From contig NZ_CP030850.1 in assembly GCF_003325355.1 (NCBI RefSeq), forward strand, positions 4,767,501 through 4,831,500: 64,000 nt of DNA. The letters run 5' to 3'. A program made the translations under genes and the position numbers. Below the pieces are notes generated by a model. That model made no database searches. It was not told the origin of the DNA and was given only the letters and a program-made list of their open reading frames with translations. Shown in pieces: positions 35,868-44,095 of this stretch. Within the stretch, counting starts at the first letter, position 1. Each line of letters starts with the position of its first letter. The stretch is from Runella rosea (lineage in GTDB: Bacteria; Bacteroidota; Bacteroidia; Cytophagales; Spirosomataceae).

Positions 35868-36598
35868 TGAAAAGACGTAAATTTCTGCAATCTTCTGCTT
35901 GGGCGGGATTAGGAGCGGGTTTCTCAAGTTCTCCCAAACCCCAAAAACCCCTCACGTTTTTATTCCAGGGCGATTCTATCACCGACGGTAATCGTGGCCG
36001 AAACCTCGACCCCAACCACATCATGGGGCATGGGTACGCGTATTCGGTGGCGAGCCGAATCGGGGCAGATTTTCCCGAAGCACGTTTTACATTTTACAAC
36101 CGTGGCATCAGCGCCAACAAAATCACGGATTTGCAGAAACGCTGGGAAACCGACACGCTTAACCTTAAACCCGACGTATTGAGTATTTTGGTTGGTATCA
36201 ACGATACGGGTGCAACCATTAACAAACCCGCAGAAGCCACCACCGCCGAAGAGTTTGAAAGTATTTACCGCAGTCTTCTAACTGACTGCCGACGCGCCAA
36301 TCCTGAGATTTTGTTTGTGTTAGGAATTCCTTTCGTGTATCCCGTAGGTAAACGCATCGAACATTGGGAACAATGGCGAGACGATACCAGCAAGCGCCAA
36401 GCCGTAGTACAAAAATTGGCCAGCGAATTTGATGCCGTTTTGATAGATTACCCCGCCGTTTTTGACAAAGCCATCCAAAAAGCTCCCATTGAATACTGGA
36501 TTTGGGACGGTGTTCACCCCACGGTCTTCGCGCATGAACTCATGGCGCGGGAATGGATAAAGCAGGTCGGGAAGCGGTTGCGGTTTTTGAAGAGATAA
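35867..36598 (+). CDS. Tat-exported SGNH/GDSL hydrolase
   Basis: A 243-residue esterase with a Tat signal (KRRKFLQSSAWAG). SGNH blocks: FQGDSITDGNRGRN (nucleophile Ser), NRGIS (Gly), VGINDT (Asn) and WDGVHPTVFAHELMAREW (Asp/His). It resembles lysophospholipase L1-like and acetyl-xylan-type esterases. It is translationally coupled to the TonB receptor upstream, so it may deacylate the imported ligand; that is inference. Confidence 0.9.
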   Translation: MKRRKFLQSSAWAGLGAGFSSSPKPQKPLTFLFQGDSITDGNRGRNLDPNHIMGHGYAYSVASRIGADFPEARFTFYNRGISANKITDLQKRWETDTLNLKPDVLSILVGINDTGATINKPAEATTAEEFESIYRSLLTDCRRANPEILFVLGIPFVYPVGKRIEHWEQWRDDTSKRQAVVQKLASEFDAVLIDYPAVFDKAIQKAPIEYWIWDGVHPTVFAHELMAREWIKQVGKRLRFLKR

Positions 36599-36680
36599 AA
36601 AGAGCTATGAGCGTTTTCTCTGGCATACTTCTTTAGACAAAGACAGGAGTATAAAACACTACTTTAAACTACTATCAACT

Positions 36681-36896
36681 ATGAAGAAAATTGTCGGAAT
36701 CGTTCTTATTGTCCTTGCCATTGTATTGGGATACAATGGTGTTCAGAAATTTCAGAAAAGCTCGGCATCGGTGAAAGTACTGGGCTTAAAAATTGACGCA
36801 GACAATGAAAGCGGCCAAGCTTCAGCTTATATCCAATTGGGTTTGGCAGTGTTGGCGTTGGGGGCAGGTGTGTTTTTATTAAAATCTGAGCGGTAA
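36681..36896 (+). CDS. Small two-helix membrane protein, DUF3185-like
   Basis: A 71-residue protein with two hydrophobic helices (residues about 4-20 and 49-66) joined by a polar loop. It resembles DUF3185 proteins in size and in the KIVGIVLIVLAIVLGYNGVQ start. Function is unknown. A strong terminator follows 13 bp after the stop. Confidence 0.75.
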   Translation: MKKIVGIVLIVLAIVLGYNGVQKFQKSSASVKVLGLKIDADNESGQASAYIQLGLAVLALGAGVFLLKSER

Positions 36897-36908
36897 TCCT
36901 AATCAGAA

Positions 36909-36947
36909 GACGTTGGTGTTTTTTCACCAACGTCAATACTTTTTTAC
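36909..36947. terminator. Intrinsic terminator between convergent genes
   Basis: A perfect 10-bp stem, GACGTTGGTG paired with CACCAACGTC, has a T6 loop and is followed by a T-run on the plus strand. It ends the small membrane protein gene and slightly overlaps the 3' end of the convergent GH28 gene. Confidence 0.88.
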
Positions 36948-39289
36948 TTCTTACTCACCACCTTCCCCTTCACTCCAACACCCAATTCCACCTCTTTTCT
37001 CGCTTTGGTCACATCTGTATTCAGCAAACGAACGCCTTCGGAACGAGTACCCATCACCTTCAATAGTACCTCTTTGTCGGACCCGTACGTGATGCCGTCC
37101 AGGACTACATTTTTGCTGTTTTGCACCTGCATCACGGTTTTGTCTTTGGTCAAAAGAGTTACGTTTTTGAGGTTTATATTTTCACCTTCCACGCACACCA
37201 AGCCTTTGTTAGCTTCGATGACGGCGTTTTCAATGTTGATATTTTTGATGCTCATTTCGGGCAGGCCGCGTACCAAAATGGCGGTTTCGGCTCCTTGACA
37301 AATGATGTTTTTGATGTAGAAATTTTTGAACTGTGGCGTCCCTTCGTTCAATGGCTCGGCTTTGATGGTCGGCAATTCGTTGGATTCGCCTTCTTGTGGT
37401 ATGGGGTCCTTGGCGGCGTAATACATGTCAAAAAGAATGGCTTCGCCGGGGATTTCGGTCATGTTGATGTCGGTTACGTAGATGTCTTCCACCACGCCGC
37501 CACGTCCACGGGCGGTTTTGAAGCGAAGGCCTACATCTGAACCCATGAAAGTGCAATTGGACACAAATAGATTTCGGACACCGCCCGACATTTCGGAGCC
37601 AATCACAAAGCCGCCGTGGGCGTGGTACACTTTGCAATCTTTGATGATAAAGTTTTCAGTCGGGACACCGCGTTTGCGGCCTTGCTCATCGCGGCCCGAT
37701 TTGATGGTGATGCCGTCGTCGCCTGTATCAAAGGTACAACCTTCCACGATGCCGTTGCGGCAAGATTCGAGGTCGAGCGCGTCACTGTTTTGGGCGTACC
37801 AGTGGTTTTTGACGGTCACGTTGCGGATACTGACGTGGTCGCAGAGTAGCGGGTGCATGGTCCAGGCAGGAGAGTTTTGGAACGTGACGCCTTCCAGCAA
37901 TACGTTCTTACAACGCGTTAGGCTAATCATGTTGGGCCGTAAAAAATCTTTGTAAGACTCCAATTCGGCGGGCGTTGGGTGAATACCGTTCAGAATTCGT
38001 CCTGCATTGGGCAAATTATTGCCTTTTTTGGACTTTTCTGATGGGTACCATAAGTCGTTTTTATCGCTCACCACGCCACCTGATTTTAGGAGTGCCGCCC
38101 ATTGTGAATTGGTTTGTTTTTCGCGTTTGATAGCGCGCCACACCTCGCCGCCACCGTCGAGCACCCCCTCACCCGTGAGGGCAATGTTGGTCAAATCTAC
38201 GCCCCAAATCGGTGCCTGACAGCGGTATGATTCTTGCCCTTCCCAAGTAGTGACCACAATCGGATAATCGTCGTGATTGCGGCTAAATTGTAATAAAGCA
38301 CTTTTGGCAATGTGCAGATTGACGTTGTTTTTCAATACAATCGGTCCTGTGAGCCACAATCCTGCGGGTACCAATACCGTGCCGCCGCCCGCAGCATGGC
38401 AGGCTTCGATGGCTTGGTTGATGGCTTTGGTATTCACCGTCAGACCATCGGCCTTAGCGCCGTAGCGGGCAATGTTGAAGGTGTCTTTGCGAAAAACGGG
38501 CGTGTAATAATTGGGGAGCTCGTAGGTGTATTTATTCGTAAATTCTGATTTTTTGACAAAGCTTTTCAAGTCAATTGGCAATTCCATGATGCCTTCCACG
38601 ACCAAGCTCGCCATGACCGACGCGCCGTAACGGGAAAAATGGGTATTGTCTTCGATGCCTTTGGGAAATTTGGGATAAATACCTCCACCGTAGTGCATAA
38701 ACAGCACTTTTGAGCCTTCTACGCCGTGCTTTTCAATCACGGCTTGACTTTTGGCGTGCAAATCTATCATCGGCACTTTCAGTTCTTTGGCTACATCTTT
38801 TACCACTTGTGGGTATTCGCCGTGCTGGTCCACAAACGTCCCTTTTTCGTCAAACTTGCGCCGCATAACGGGTGTAATCAACAGCGGGTTGCCGCCTTTG
38901 GCGCGGGTTTCGTTTACAAACCGAATCAGGTTTTGGCGGTACAACGTTTGCGCGGGAGCCGAGCGTGTGCTATCGACTACTTTTTGGTCATTATGGCCAA
39001 ATTGAATAAAAACCCAATCGCCTTTTTTGACTTGTGACACCACTTTTTGCCAGCGCCCTTCGGTGATAAAACTCTTGGTGCTGCGACCGTTGACGGCGTG
39101 ATTTTGAATCTGCACGGCGTCGGTATTGAAGTATTCGGGCAGCACCATACCCCAGCCTGTTTCGGGCGCATCGGCGGGCAGTTTGGGAGCTAGCGTTGAA
39201 TCACCGCATAGGAAAATGGTAAGTTTTTCATCCACTGGACGAAAGGCAGTCAAGGCCAGTAAAAAGAAAATCCGAAGAAATGATTTCAT
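36944..39289 (-). CDS. Rhamnogalacturonan acetylesterase-GH28 polygalacturonase fusion
   Basis: A 780-residue exported protein. Residues about 22-245 are an SGNH rhamnogalacturonan acetylesterase (CE12-like): FLCGDSTLA with S31, FGHND at 97-101, and DNTHFSRYGA with D214/H217. Residues about 265-780 are a GH28 beta-helix: FNIARYGAKADG start, NSDALD (501-506), DTGDDGITIKSG (D524, D525), HGG (558-560) and RFKTARGRGG. It would remove acetyl groups and cut galacturonan in one polypeptide. ATG 39289 starts the signal peptide (MKSFLRIFFLLAL); the frame to 39352 is an upstream extension. Operator site 2 lies 86 bp upstream. Confidence 0.94.
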   Translation of the reverse strand: MKSFLRIFFLLALTAFRPVDEKLTIFLCGDSTLAPKLPADAPETGWGMVLPEYFNTDAVQIQNHAVNGRSTKSFITEGRWQKVVSQVKKGDWVFIQFGHNDQKVVDSTRSAPAQTLYRQNLIRFVNETRAKGGNPLLITPVMRRKFDEKGTFVDQHGEYPQVVKDVAKELKVPMIDLHAKSQAVIEKHGVEGSKVLFMHYGGGIYPKFPKGIEDNTHFSRYGASVMASLVVEGIMELPIDLKSFVKKSEFTNKYTYELPNYYTPVFRKDTFNIARYGAKADGLTVNTKAINQAIEACHAAGGGTVLVPAGLWLTGPIVLKNNVNLHIAKSALLQFSRNHDDYPIVVTTWEGQESYRCQAPIWGVDLTNIALTGEGVLDGGGEVWRAIKREKQTNSQWAALLKSGGVVSDKNDLWYPSEKSKKGNNLPNAGRILNGIHPTPAELESYKDFLRPNMISLTRCKNVLLEGVTFQNSPAWTMHPLLCDHVSIRNVTVKNHWYAQNSDALDLESCRNGIVEGCTFDTGDDGITIKSGRDEQGRKRGVPTENFIIKDCKVYHAHGGFVIGSEMSGGVRNLFVSNCTFMGSDVGLRFKTARGRGGVVEDIYVTDINMTEIPGEAILFDMYYAAKDPIPQEGESNELPTIKAEPLNEGTPQFKNFYIKNIICQGAETAILVRGLPEMSIKNINIENAVIEANKGLVCVEGENINLKNVTLLTKDKTVMQVQNSKNVVLDGITYGSDKEVLLKVMGTRSEGVRLLNTDVTKARKEVELGVGVKGKVVSKK

Positions 39290-39374
39290 GGAGTTGGTTT
39301 GATAGAACGAGGAATCCTGTACGAGATTACTGGTTAAATTATAACAAAACAACTCATTTATTGCATTTTTTTAT

Positions 39375-39398
39375 GCAATCGTTGTCGGCAACGTTGCC
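39375..39398 (-). promoter_or_regulatory. LacI-type operator, site 2 (acetylesterase-GH28 gene)
   Basis: The 24-bp motif, oriented toward the GH28 fusion gene, contains AACGATTGC next to CATAAAAAAA on the minus strand. It differs from site 3 at one base within the 24. A minus-strand TTG at 39378-39376 is followed after 18 bp by ATGAGTTG (39357-39350), a poor -7 match. Confidence 0.8.
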
Positions 39399-39483
39399 GG
39401 AAGAAGCTCAGAATAGGATTGAAACAAAATAGGAGAATGTGACGACAAATTTTTAAATTCACCCTCCCAACCTTTCTGGTCTT

Positions 39484-40038
39484 ATGAATGCAATTCTTAA
39501 AACTGAATTTTATGCCGACCGCGCGGTTGATCAAATTGATAACTTCATTAAAATCACTTATAAAGTTATCTGGTGGATTTGGCCAACGGTCTTTTGGATT
39601 TGTTTTTTTTGTTTGTGGTTTTTATCCAAAGATATGCTGAAGGTTGTACAAGATATAGGGAGTCGTTTATTGGCCATTCTTCCCGTTCCTGACACGGTAC
39701 TTTATGCAGTGGCATTGCTGCCATTTTGGTTGTGGCTTATGGGTGAACTGCTGTCTAGCACGGTCAAAATCGTCCGAAAATTTATGTTGTATCCCAAATC
39801 TGATTTTACCGAAACGGCGATGGTCCCCGTTGAAAAAAAAGAACTTATCGTGCATCGCTCCAGCAAAAGTGGGACTTCGCATTCTTATTTGATATGGCTA
39901 AAACATCCTGTTTCTCAAAGCATTATGAAAGTTGATGTAGAACAGGCAGAGACATTTGAGAAAATAAAAGAAGGGAGTCTAATAACAGTAAAGCACCTGC
40001 TTACGCCCACCAATATTATCTATCTGACGGTGGAATAG
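39484..40038 (+). CDS. Hypothetical membrane protein
   Basis: A 184-residue protein with two or three hydrophobic segments (residues about 30-50 and 73-95) and a hydrophilic C-terminal half that begins with YPKSDFTETAMVPVEKKEL and ends in a predicted strand (TPTNIIYLTVE). I recognise no family. It is convergent with the CBM9-like gene with a 1-bp gap. The operator at 39375-39398 lies upstream but points the other way. Confidence 0.7.
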   Translation: MNAILKTEFYADRAVDQIDNFIKITYKVIWWIWPTVFWICFFCLWFLSKDMLKVVQDIGSRLLAILPVPDTVLYAVALLPFWLWLMGELLSSTVKIVRKFMLYPKSDFTETAMVPVEKKELIVHRSSKSGTSHSYLIWLKHPVSQSIMKVDVEQAETFEKIKEGSLITVKHLLTPTNIIYLTVE

Positions 40039-40039
40039 G

Positions 40040-40702
40040 CTATTTCAAATGCAAAATCCCAAACGCATCGGGGCGGTGAAAACGGGGTGTTGCACCGCTC
40101 ATTGACGGGCTCCAACAGGTAAAATCGCAGTCGGCAGGGGCACATTTCCAATTGGGATCTGTGTGGGATTGGAGTGACACAATACGGTAAAAATTGAGGC
40201 GATAGGTGTCTTTTTTGCCTCCCAATAAAGCCCACGGAATCTGCATTTTGCCCGACCAAGTATCGCCATTTGCTTTCACTTCGTGTTTGATACCTGCTTT
40301 TTCGTGAGGAACAAACGTCAATTTTTGGGGTGCTTCTTTCGTCGGATTGTCAATCCAACCCACAAACAGCGCGTTGTTGGGGTTGATTTCTAATTCTAAA
40401 TACTGGGTGGGAGTGGCGCTGCCTTCGGCAATAAACACCTCAAAAACCTCCTGATTCCACATTTCGGTATTGTGCTTTGTGTAGGTGTTTTGGCTCCAAA
40501 AGGGATTTTGCAAGCACTGAAAATCAACGGATAGGTATTCCTCGTCAAAACTCAGTTTTACCAAGGTAGACTGGGGCGCTTCTTTTCCGTCGGTGGCGTA
40601 GCGAAAATGGTTTTGTGGTAATGTGGTTGATTGGCCTTTCGCCAAGTGGATTTCTGGAACAGCAGAATGCATAAACAGGAGTATAAAATAAATAAAAGGC
40701 AT
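40040..40702 (-). CDS. CBM9-like carbohydrate-binding protein
   Basis: A 220-residue exported protein made of one CBM9-type beta-sandwich (family 9-like, DOMON-related). Typical segments are VKLSFDEEYLSVDFQC, NQEVFEVFIAEG with LELEINPNNALFVG, and WSGKMQIPWALLGGK. It ends in FHRPDAFGILHLK. Such stand-alone proteins bind sugars at the cell surface or in the periplasm. Lying between the GH28 fusion and the LacI gene, a role in pectin binding is possible but unproven. Confidence 0.82.
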   Translation of the reverse strand: MPFIYFILLFMHSAVPEIHLAKGQSTTLPQNHFRYATDGKEAPQSTLVKLSFDEEYLSVDFQCLQNPFWSQNTYTKHNTEMWNQEVFEVFIAEGSATPTQYLELEINPNNALFVGWIDNPTKEAPQKLTFVPHEKAGIKHEVKANGDTWSGKMQIPWALLGGKKDTYRLNFYRIVSLQSHTDPNWKCAPADCDFTCWSPSMSGATPRFHRPDAFGILHLK

Positions 40703-40750
40703 AGGGGCGAAATGTTTACCGAAGCGACCCTAAAATTACGTAATCTATTT

Positions 40751-41950
40751 TTACGAACGTTGCTTTCTGACTTGTTTTAACCAATCTGCTACTCCCTTTC
40801 GAATCTGTTTGGCCATTTTTTTGCGGTACCCGTCTTCCAAAATAAGCGCCTCGTCGTCGGGGTGGCTTAAAAATAATCCTTCTACCAGCACATTGGGGTA
40901 TTCGGTAGGGCTGTTGAGCGCAAAATTAAAACGGCCGACATTGCCGTATTCGGTCAATCCCATATCCAGCAATCGCTTCAATATGGCTTGACTCAACGGC
41001 CTGTACCCAAGATGTTTATAGTACGTACTTGTCCCTTTGGTTTTGGTGGTATCGCCCGCCGCATTGTTGTGAATACTGATAAGCAGGTCGGGTTTGAGTT
41101 TACGAAGGCTCAGTACGCGGTCTGTATTATTGATCAGTGAGTCATTGTTGCGGGTCATCAGCACCGTTGCTCCCTTGCGTTCAAGTTCTTTCTGTAAATG
41201 TCGGGCAATGCTGAGATTAAAGTCTTTTTCGTATTGTTTTGATCGCAGCCCCCGAGCGCCTAAGTTGCTACCGCCGTGGCCAGCGTCTACCGCGATGGTC
41301 AGGTCACGAAGGCGTAATTTTTCGGGTTGATGCGTAACGCGTATTACCAGCCGACGGCCTTCGTAGCCGATGGCGTAACCCCAATGTTGTGCATGGCGCA
41401 AGGAAATGATAACCCTGAATTGGTCATCGGCAACCTGTTCATAATCAATGTTTTTAATCTCTTTAGCCGTGCGAAGTTGGGTAATCCAGTTGGTATTGGC
41501 GGTGGCACCAAAAATGTCCACCACAATTCGCGCGGGATTCATCTCCTGACGGCTGCGGTAGGGCAGTCGCTCGGGCAATGGGATAGACACATAATCCTGA
41601 CGATTGTCGCCAGATACGCGCCAAGAAGCCGTTAAATACTGTACCGAAGGAAGCCGTACGTTGGTATCGCGTTTGGTGAGGGTTTGCGGAATCCACGCCG
41701 AGAGTTGGTTGGTCAAACGTACCCGATAAAGATCTTTGTATTTAGCGGTGACTTTGAGCAATACCAGCGAATCGACATACCCCATTTTTGCGCCTCCGAG
41801 ACGGTCTTCACCCACTCCATAATTGAGATAGGCCAATGGGCCTTTGGTACGGACAAAAAAGGTGGAATCGGGCTGGAATGTTGTGAGGGTGTCGCGGGTT
41901 TGGGCCTGTAAAAAAAAAGGAAAACAGGCAATGCACAAAAAACGAAGCAT
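40751..41950 (-). CDS. N-acetylmuramoyl-L-alanine amidase (Amidase_3)
   Basis: A 399-residue exported enzyme that cuts the amide bond between MurNAc and L-Ala in peptidoglycan. The catalytic domain lies in about residues 215-399: AVDAGHGGSNLGARG (zinc His), a KQYEKDFNLSIA Glu, LLISIHNNAAGD (zinc His) and NVLVEGLFLSHPDDEA (catalytic Glu). The N-terminal about 200 residues form an SH3-like plus AMIN-like beta region. ATG 41950 starts a signal peptide (MLRFLCIACFPFFLQAQ); the earlier in-frame start at 41989 overlaps lacI. It follows lacI by 10 bp, so it may be co-transcribed with the regulator. Confidence 0.93.
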   Translation of the reverse strand: MLRFLCIACFPFFLQAQTRDTLTTFQPDSTFFVRTKGPLAYLNYGVGEDRLGGAKMGYVDSLVLLKVTAKYKDLYRVRLTNQLSAWIPQTLTKRDTNVRLPSVQYLTASWRVSGDNRQDYVSIPLPERLPYRSRQEMNPARIVVDIFGATANTNWITQLRTAKEIKNIDYEQVADDQFRVIISLRHAQHWGYAIGYEGRRLVIRVTHQPEKLRLRDLTIAVDAGHGGSNLGARGLRSKQYEKDFNLSIARHLQKELERKGATVLMTRNNDSLINNTDRVLSLRKLKPDLLISIHNNAAGDTTKTKGTSTYYKHLGYRPLSQAILKRLLDMGLTEYGNVGRFNFALNSPTEYPNVLVEGLFLSHPDDEALILEDGYRKKMAKQIRKGVADWLKQVRKQRS

Positions 41951-41960
41951 TGGTCTAAAA

Positions 41961-42992
41961 TTACGTGGTGGCTTTGATAGAAGAATCACGGATGACCAAA
42001 TGCGTGTCTAATTTTTTCGTTTCGAAACGAATCGTCGCTTTCGGGCGCTCAATGAGGTCGATTAGGAATTCGGTGGCCAATTGTCCCATCTCGTAAGCGG
42101 GCTGACGAACGGCACTAAGGGCAGGATTGAGCAAATGAGCCGTAACCAAGTTGGTAAATCCAACGATGGCGATGTCTTCTGGAATACGCAGCCCTTCTCT
42201 CCGAATCAATGACATACAAGTGGTAGTAAGGCGGTCGCCAGCCGTAAAAATGGCATCGGGGCGGTTGGGATGGTTAATCAACTCCATAACTGCTTGCTCA
42301 ACTTCTTCCAAAATCATTCCTCCATGACTACAATACTTGATGTACGAGTCTTCAATGGGGATGTCGTGATTTTGGAGGGCTTTTTTATAGCCTTCCAACC
42401 GTTCATACGTAATGGAAAGCCAAGAAGGGCTGGTCAAGTGGGCAATGCGACGAAAACCCTGTTTAATCAAGTGCTCGGTGGCTTCGTAGGTTCCGGCAAA
42501 GTTATCGGCGATTACTTTGTGCGTAATGTAATCCTGCGGTACGCGGTCAAAAAATACAATAGGTAATCCTTTGGTTTGTAGCTCTTTAAAGTGCTCTAGG
42601 TCGTTACTTTCTCCCGAAAGAGAGACCAAAAGGCCATCTACCCTGCGTTGAGCCAAATATTGCGTGCTGACCAGCTCACGCTCGTAAGATTCGTGATTTT
42701 GAGAAATCACCACATGGTACCCGCGATTGTAAGCGATGGATTCCATGCCGTTAATTGCCTGCGAAAAGAAGTTGTTGGCAATCTCAGGAATAATTACGCC
42801 AATCGAACGGCTACGGTTTTCTTTCAAACTCAGGGCAATGGGATTGGGGCGGTAGTTCATCCGCTCGGCATATTCCATGACCAGTCGCTTGGTTTCAGGG
42901 TTAATTTCGTAGCTCCCCCGCAACGCCCTCGATACTGTAGAAGTTGAAAGATTGAGCGCCTTAGCTATATCTTTTATGGTAATTATCTCCAC
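41961..42992 (-). CDS. LacI-family transcriptional regulator of the pectin genes
   Basis: A 343-residue LacI/GalR regulator. The helix-turn-helix is at residues 5-25 (TIKDIAKALNLSTSTVSRAL), followed by the hinge helix YRPNPIALSLKENRS and a periplasmic-binding-protein-like domain (about 62-335). No ATG is available: the start is GTG 42992. It is divergent from kduD with a 294-bp gap that holds operator site 3, which suggests that it controls kduD and perhaps itself. Two more copies of that operator are at 15932 and 39375. The inducer is likely KDG or a related pectin intermediate, by analogy; the sequence does not show it. Confidence 0.93.
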   Translation of the reverse strand: MEIITIKDIAKALNLSTSTVSRALRGSYEINPETKRLVMEYAERMNYRPNPIALSLKENRSRSIGVIIPEIANNFFSQAINGMESIAYNRGYHVVISQNHESYERELVSTQYLAQRRVDGLLVSLSGESNDLEHFKELQTKGLPIVFFDRVPQDYITHKVIADNFAGTYEATEHLIKQGFRRIAHLTSPSWLSITYERLEGYKKALQNHDIPIEDSYIKYCSHGGMILEEVEQAVMELINHPNRPDAIFTAGDRLTTTCMSLIRREGLRIPEDIAIVGFTNLVTAHLLNPALSAVRQPAYEMGQLATEFLIDLIERPKATIRFETKKLDTHLVIRDSSIKATT

Positions 42993-43119
42993 AGTCTTAA
43001 TTATTGGTTTTGTACAATTTTTTTACTCTGGGTAAAGGATTCTCTTTTGAGAAGTGAAGATACGTCTTTTTGGTAAACAACTCAAAAAAAAACAAGATAA
43101 ACTCTATTTCTGACATTTT

Positions 43120-43143
43120 GGGAACGTTGCCGACAACGATTGC
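43120..43143 (+). promoter_or_regulatory. LacI-type operator, site 3 (kduD-susCD operon)
   Basis: This 24-bp palindrome, AACGTT arm plus AACGAT arm around CGAC, is followed by CATAAAAAAA pointing to kduD. It matches sites 1 and 2 after reverse complement. The 3' end of the motif contains TTG (43140-43142), 18 bp before the AATATTTG box, so a bound repressor would cover the -33 position. It lies 128 bp from the lacI start codon. Confidence 0.85.
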
Positions 43144-43168
43144 ATAAAAAAAGTCAACAAAATATTTG
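43140..43168 (+). promoter_or_regulatory. Candidate kduD operon promoter
   Basis: TTG (43140-43142), then 18 bp, then AATATTTG (43161-43168), close to TAnnTTTG. The TTG overlaps operator site 3. The gap to kduD is 118 bp. Confidence 0.5.
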
Positions 43169-43286
43169 TAATGTACTAAAATTATGGCCTAAACTTGAAT
43201 ACTGCAACGAATGAATAGAAAGAGGTAAAGCAAATGGATAACAATGCTTTTTATCCAAATTTCTAAAAAAAATTAAAATCAAAAAA

Positions 43287-44048
43287 ATGAAAAGCTTCGA
43301 CTTGACGGGTAAAGTGGCATTGATAACGGGCTGTGACCGAGGAATTGGCTTTGCAATGGCCACGGGCCTCGCCGAGGCGGGGGCCGACATCATCGGGGTG
43401 TCGCGGTCAATGCCGTTGCAAGGAAGTGAAATTGAAAAAGCCGTGCATCAATTGGGCCGTAAATTCAGCCCCTACGCGGCTGATTTAGGCGACCGCAGTT
43501 CATTATACGCATTTATCAATCAGGTAAAAAAAGCACATTCTTGCGTTGATATCCTCTTCAATAACGCGGGCATTATCCTACGCGAACCAGCCGCTAGTCA
43601 CCCCGATGAGTACTGGGATAAGGTGCTGTCTATCAACCTAGATGCTCAGTTTATTCTGGCCAGAGAGTTTGGAAAAGAAATGATGGAAAGACGATACGGA
43701 AAGATTGTCTTCACGGCCTCGTTACTCACTTTTCAGGGGGGGATAAACGTGCCTGGCTATGCCGCGAGCAAAGGGGCGGTTGGGAGTCTCGTAAAAGCCC
43801 TTGCCAATGAATGGGCGGGCAGAGGGGTCAACGTTAACGCGATTGCGCCTGGCTACATTTCAACGGATAACACAACCGCGTTGCGGGCCGATGCCGACCG
43901 CAGTAAGTCCATTTTGGACCGCATTCCGGCGGGCCGTTGGGGCGAGCCAGAGGACTTCAAAGGCCCAGCCGTGTTTTTGGCGTCTTCGGCTTCTGACTAC
44001 GTAAATGGTACGATTTTGACCGTAGATGGTGGTTGGATGGGACGGTAA
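43287..44048 (+). CDS. kduD: 2-keto-3-deoxygluconate oxidoreductase (KduD, SDR)
   Basis: A 253-residue short-chain dehydrogenase that reduces 2,5-diketo-3-deoxygluconate to KDG. The cofactor loop TGCDRGIG (14-21), NNAG (92-95), S145 and YAASK with Y158/K162 are visible, and the C-terminal TILTVDGGW is typical. KduD is preferred over other SDRs because kduI follows by 47 bp and the whole operon is for pectin. Confidence 0.93.
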   Translation: MKSFDLTGKVALITGCDRGIGFAMATGLAEAGADIIGVSRSMPLQGSEIEKAVHQLGRKFSPYAADLGDRSSLYAFINQVKKAHSCVDILFNNAGIILREPAASHPDEYWDKVLSINLDAQFILAREFGKEMMERRYGKIVFTASLLTFQGGINVPGYAASKGAVGSLVKALANEWAGRGVNVNAIAPGYISTDNTTALRADADRSKSILDRIPAGRWGEPEDFKGPAVFLASSASDYVNGTILTVDGGWMGR

Positions 44049-44095
44049 ATATTTGAAATACAGCAGATTATTGCACATTTAATTATAGAACTCAA

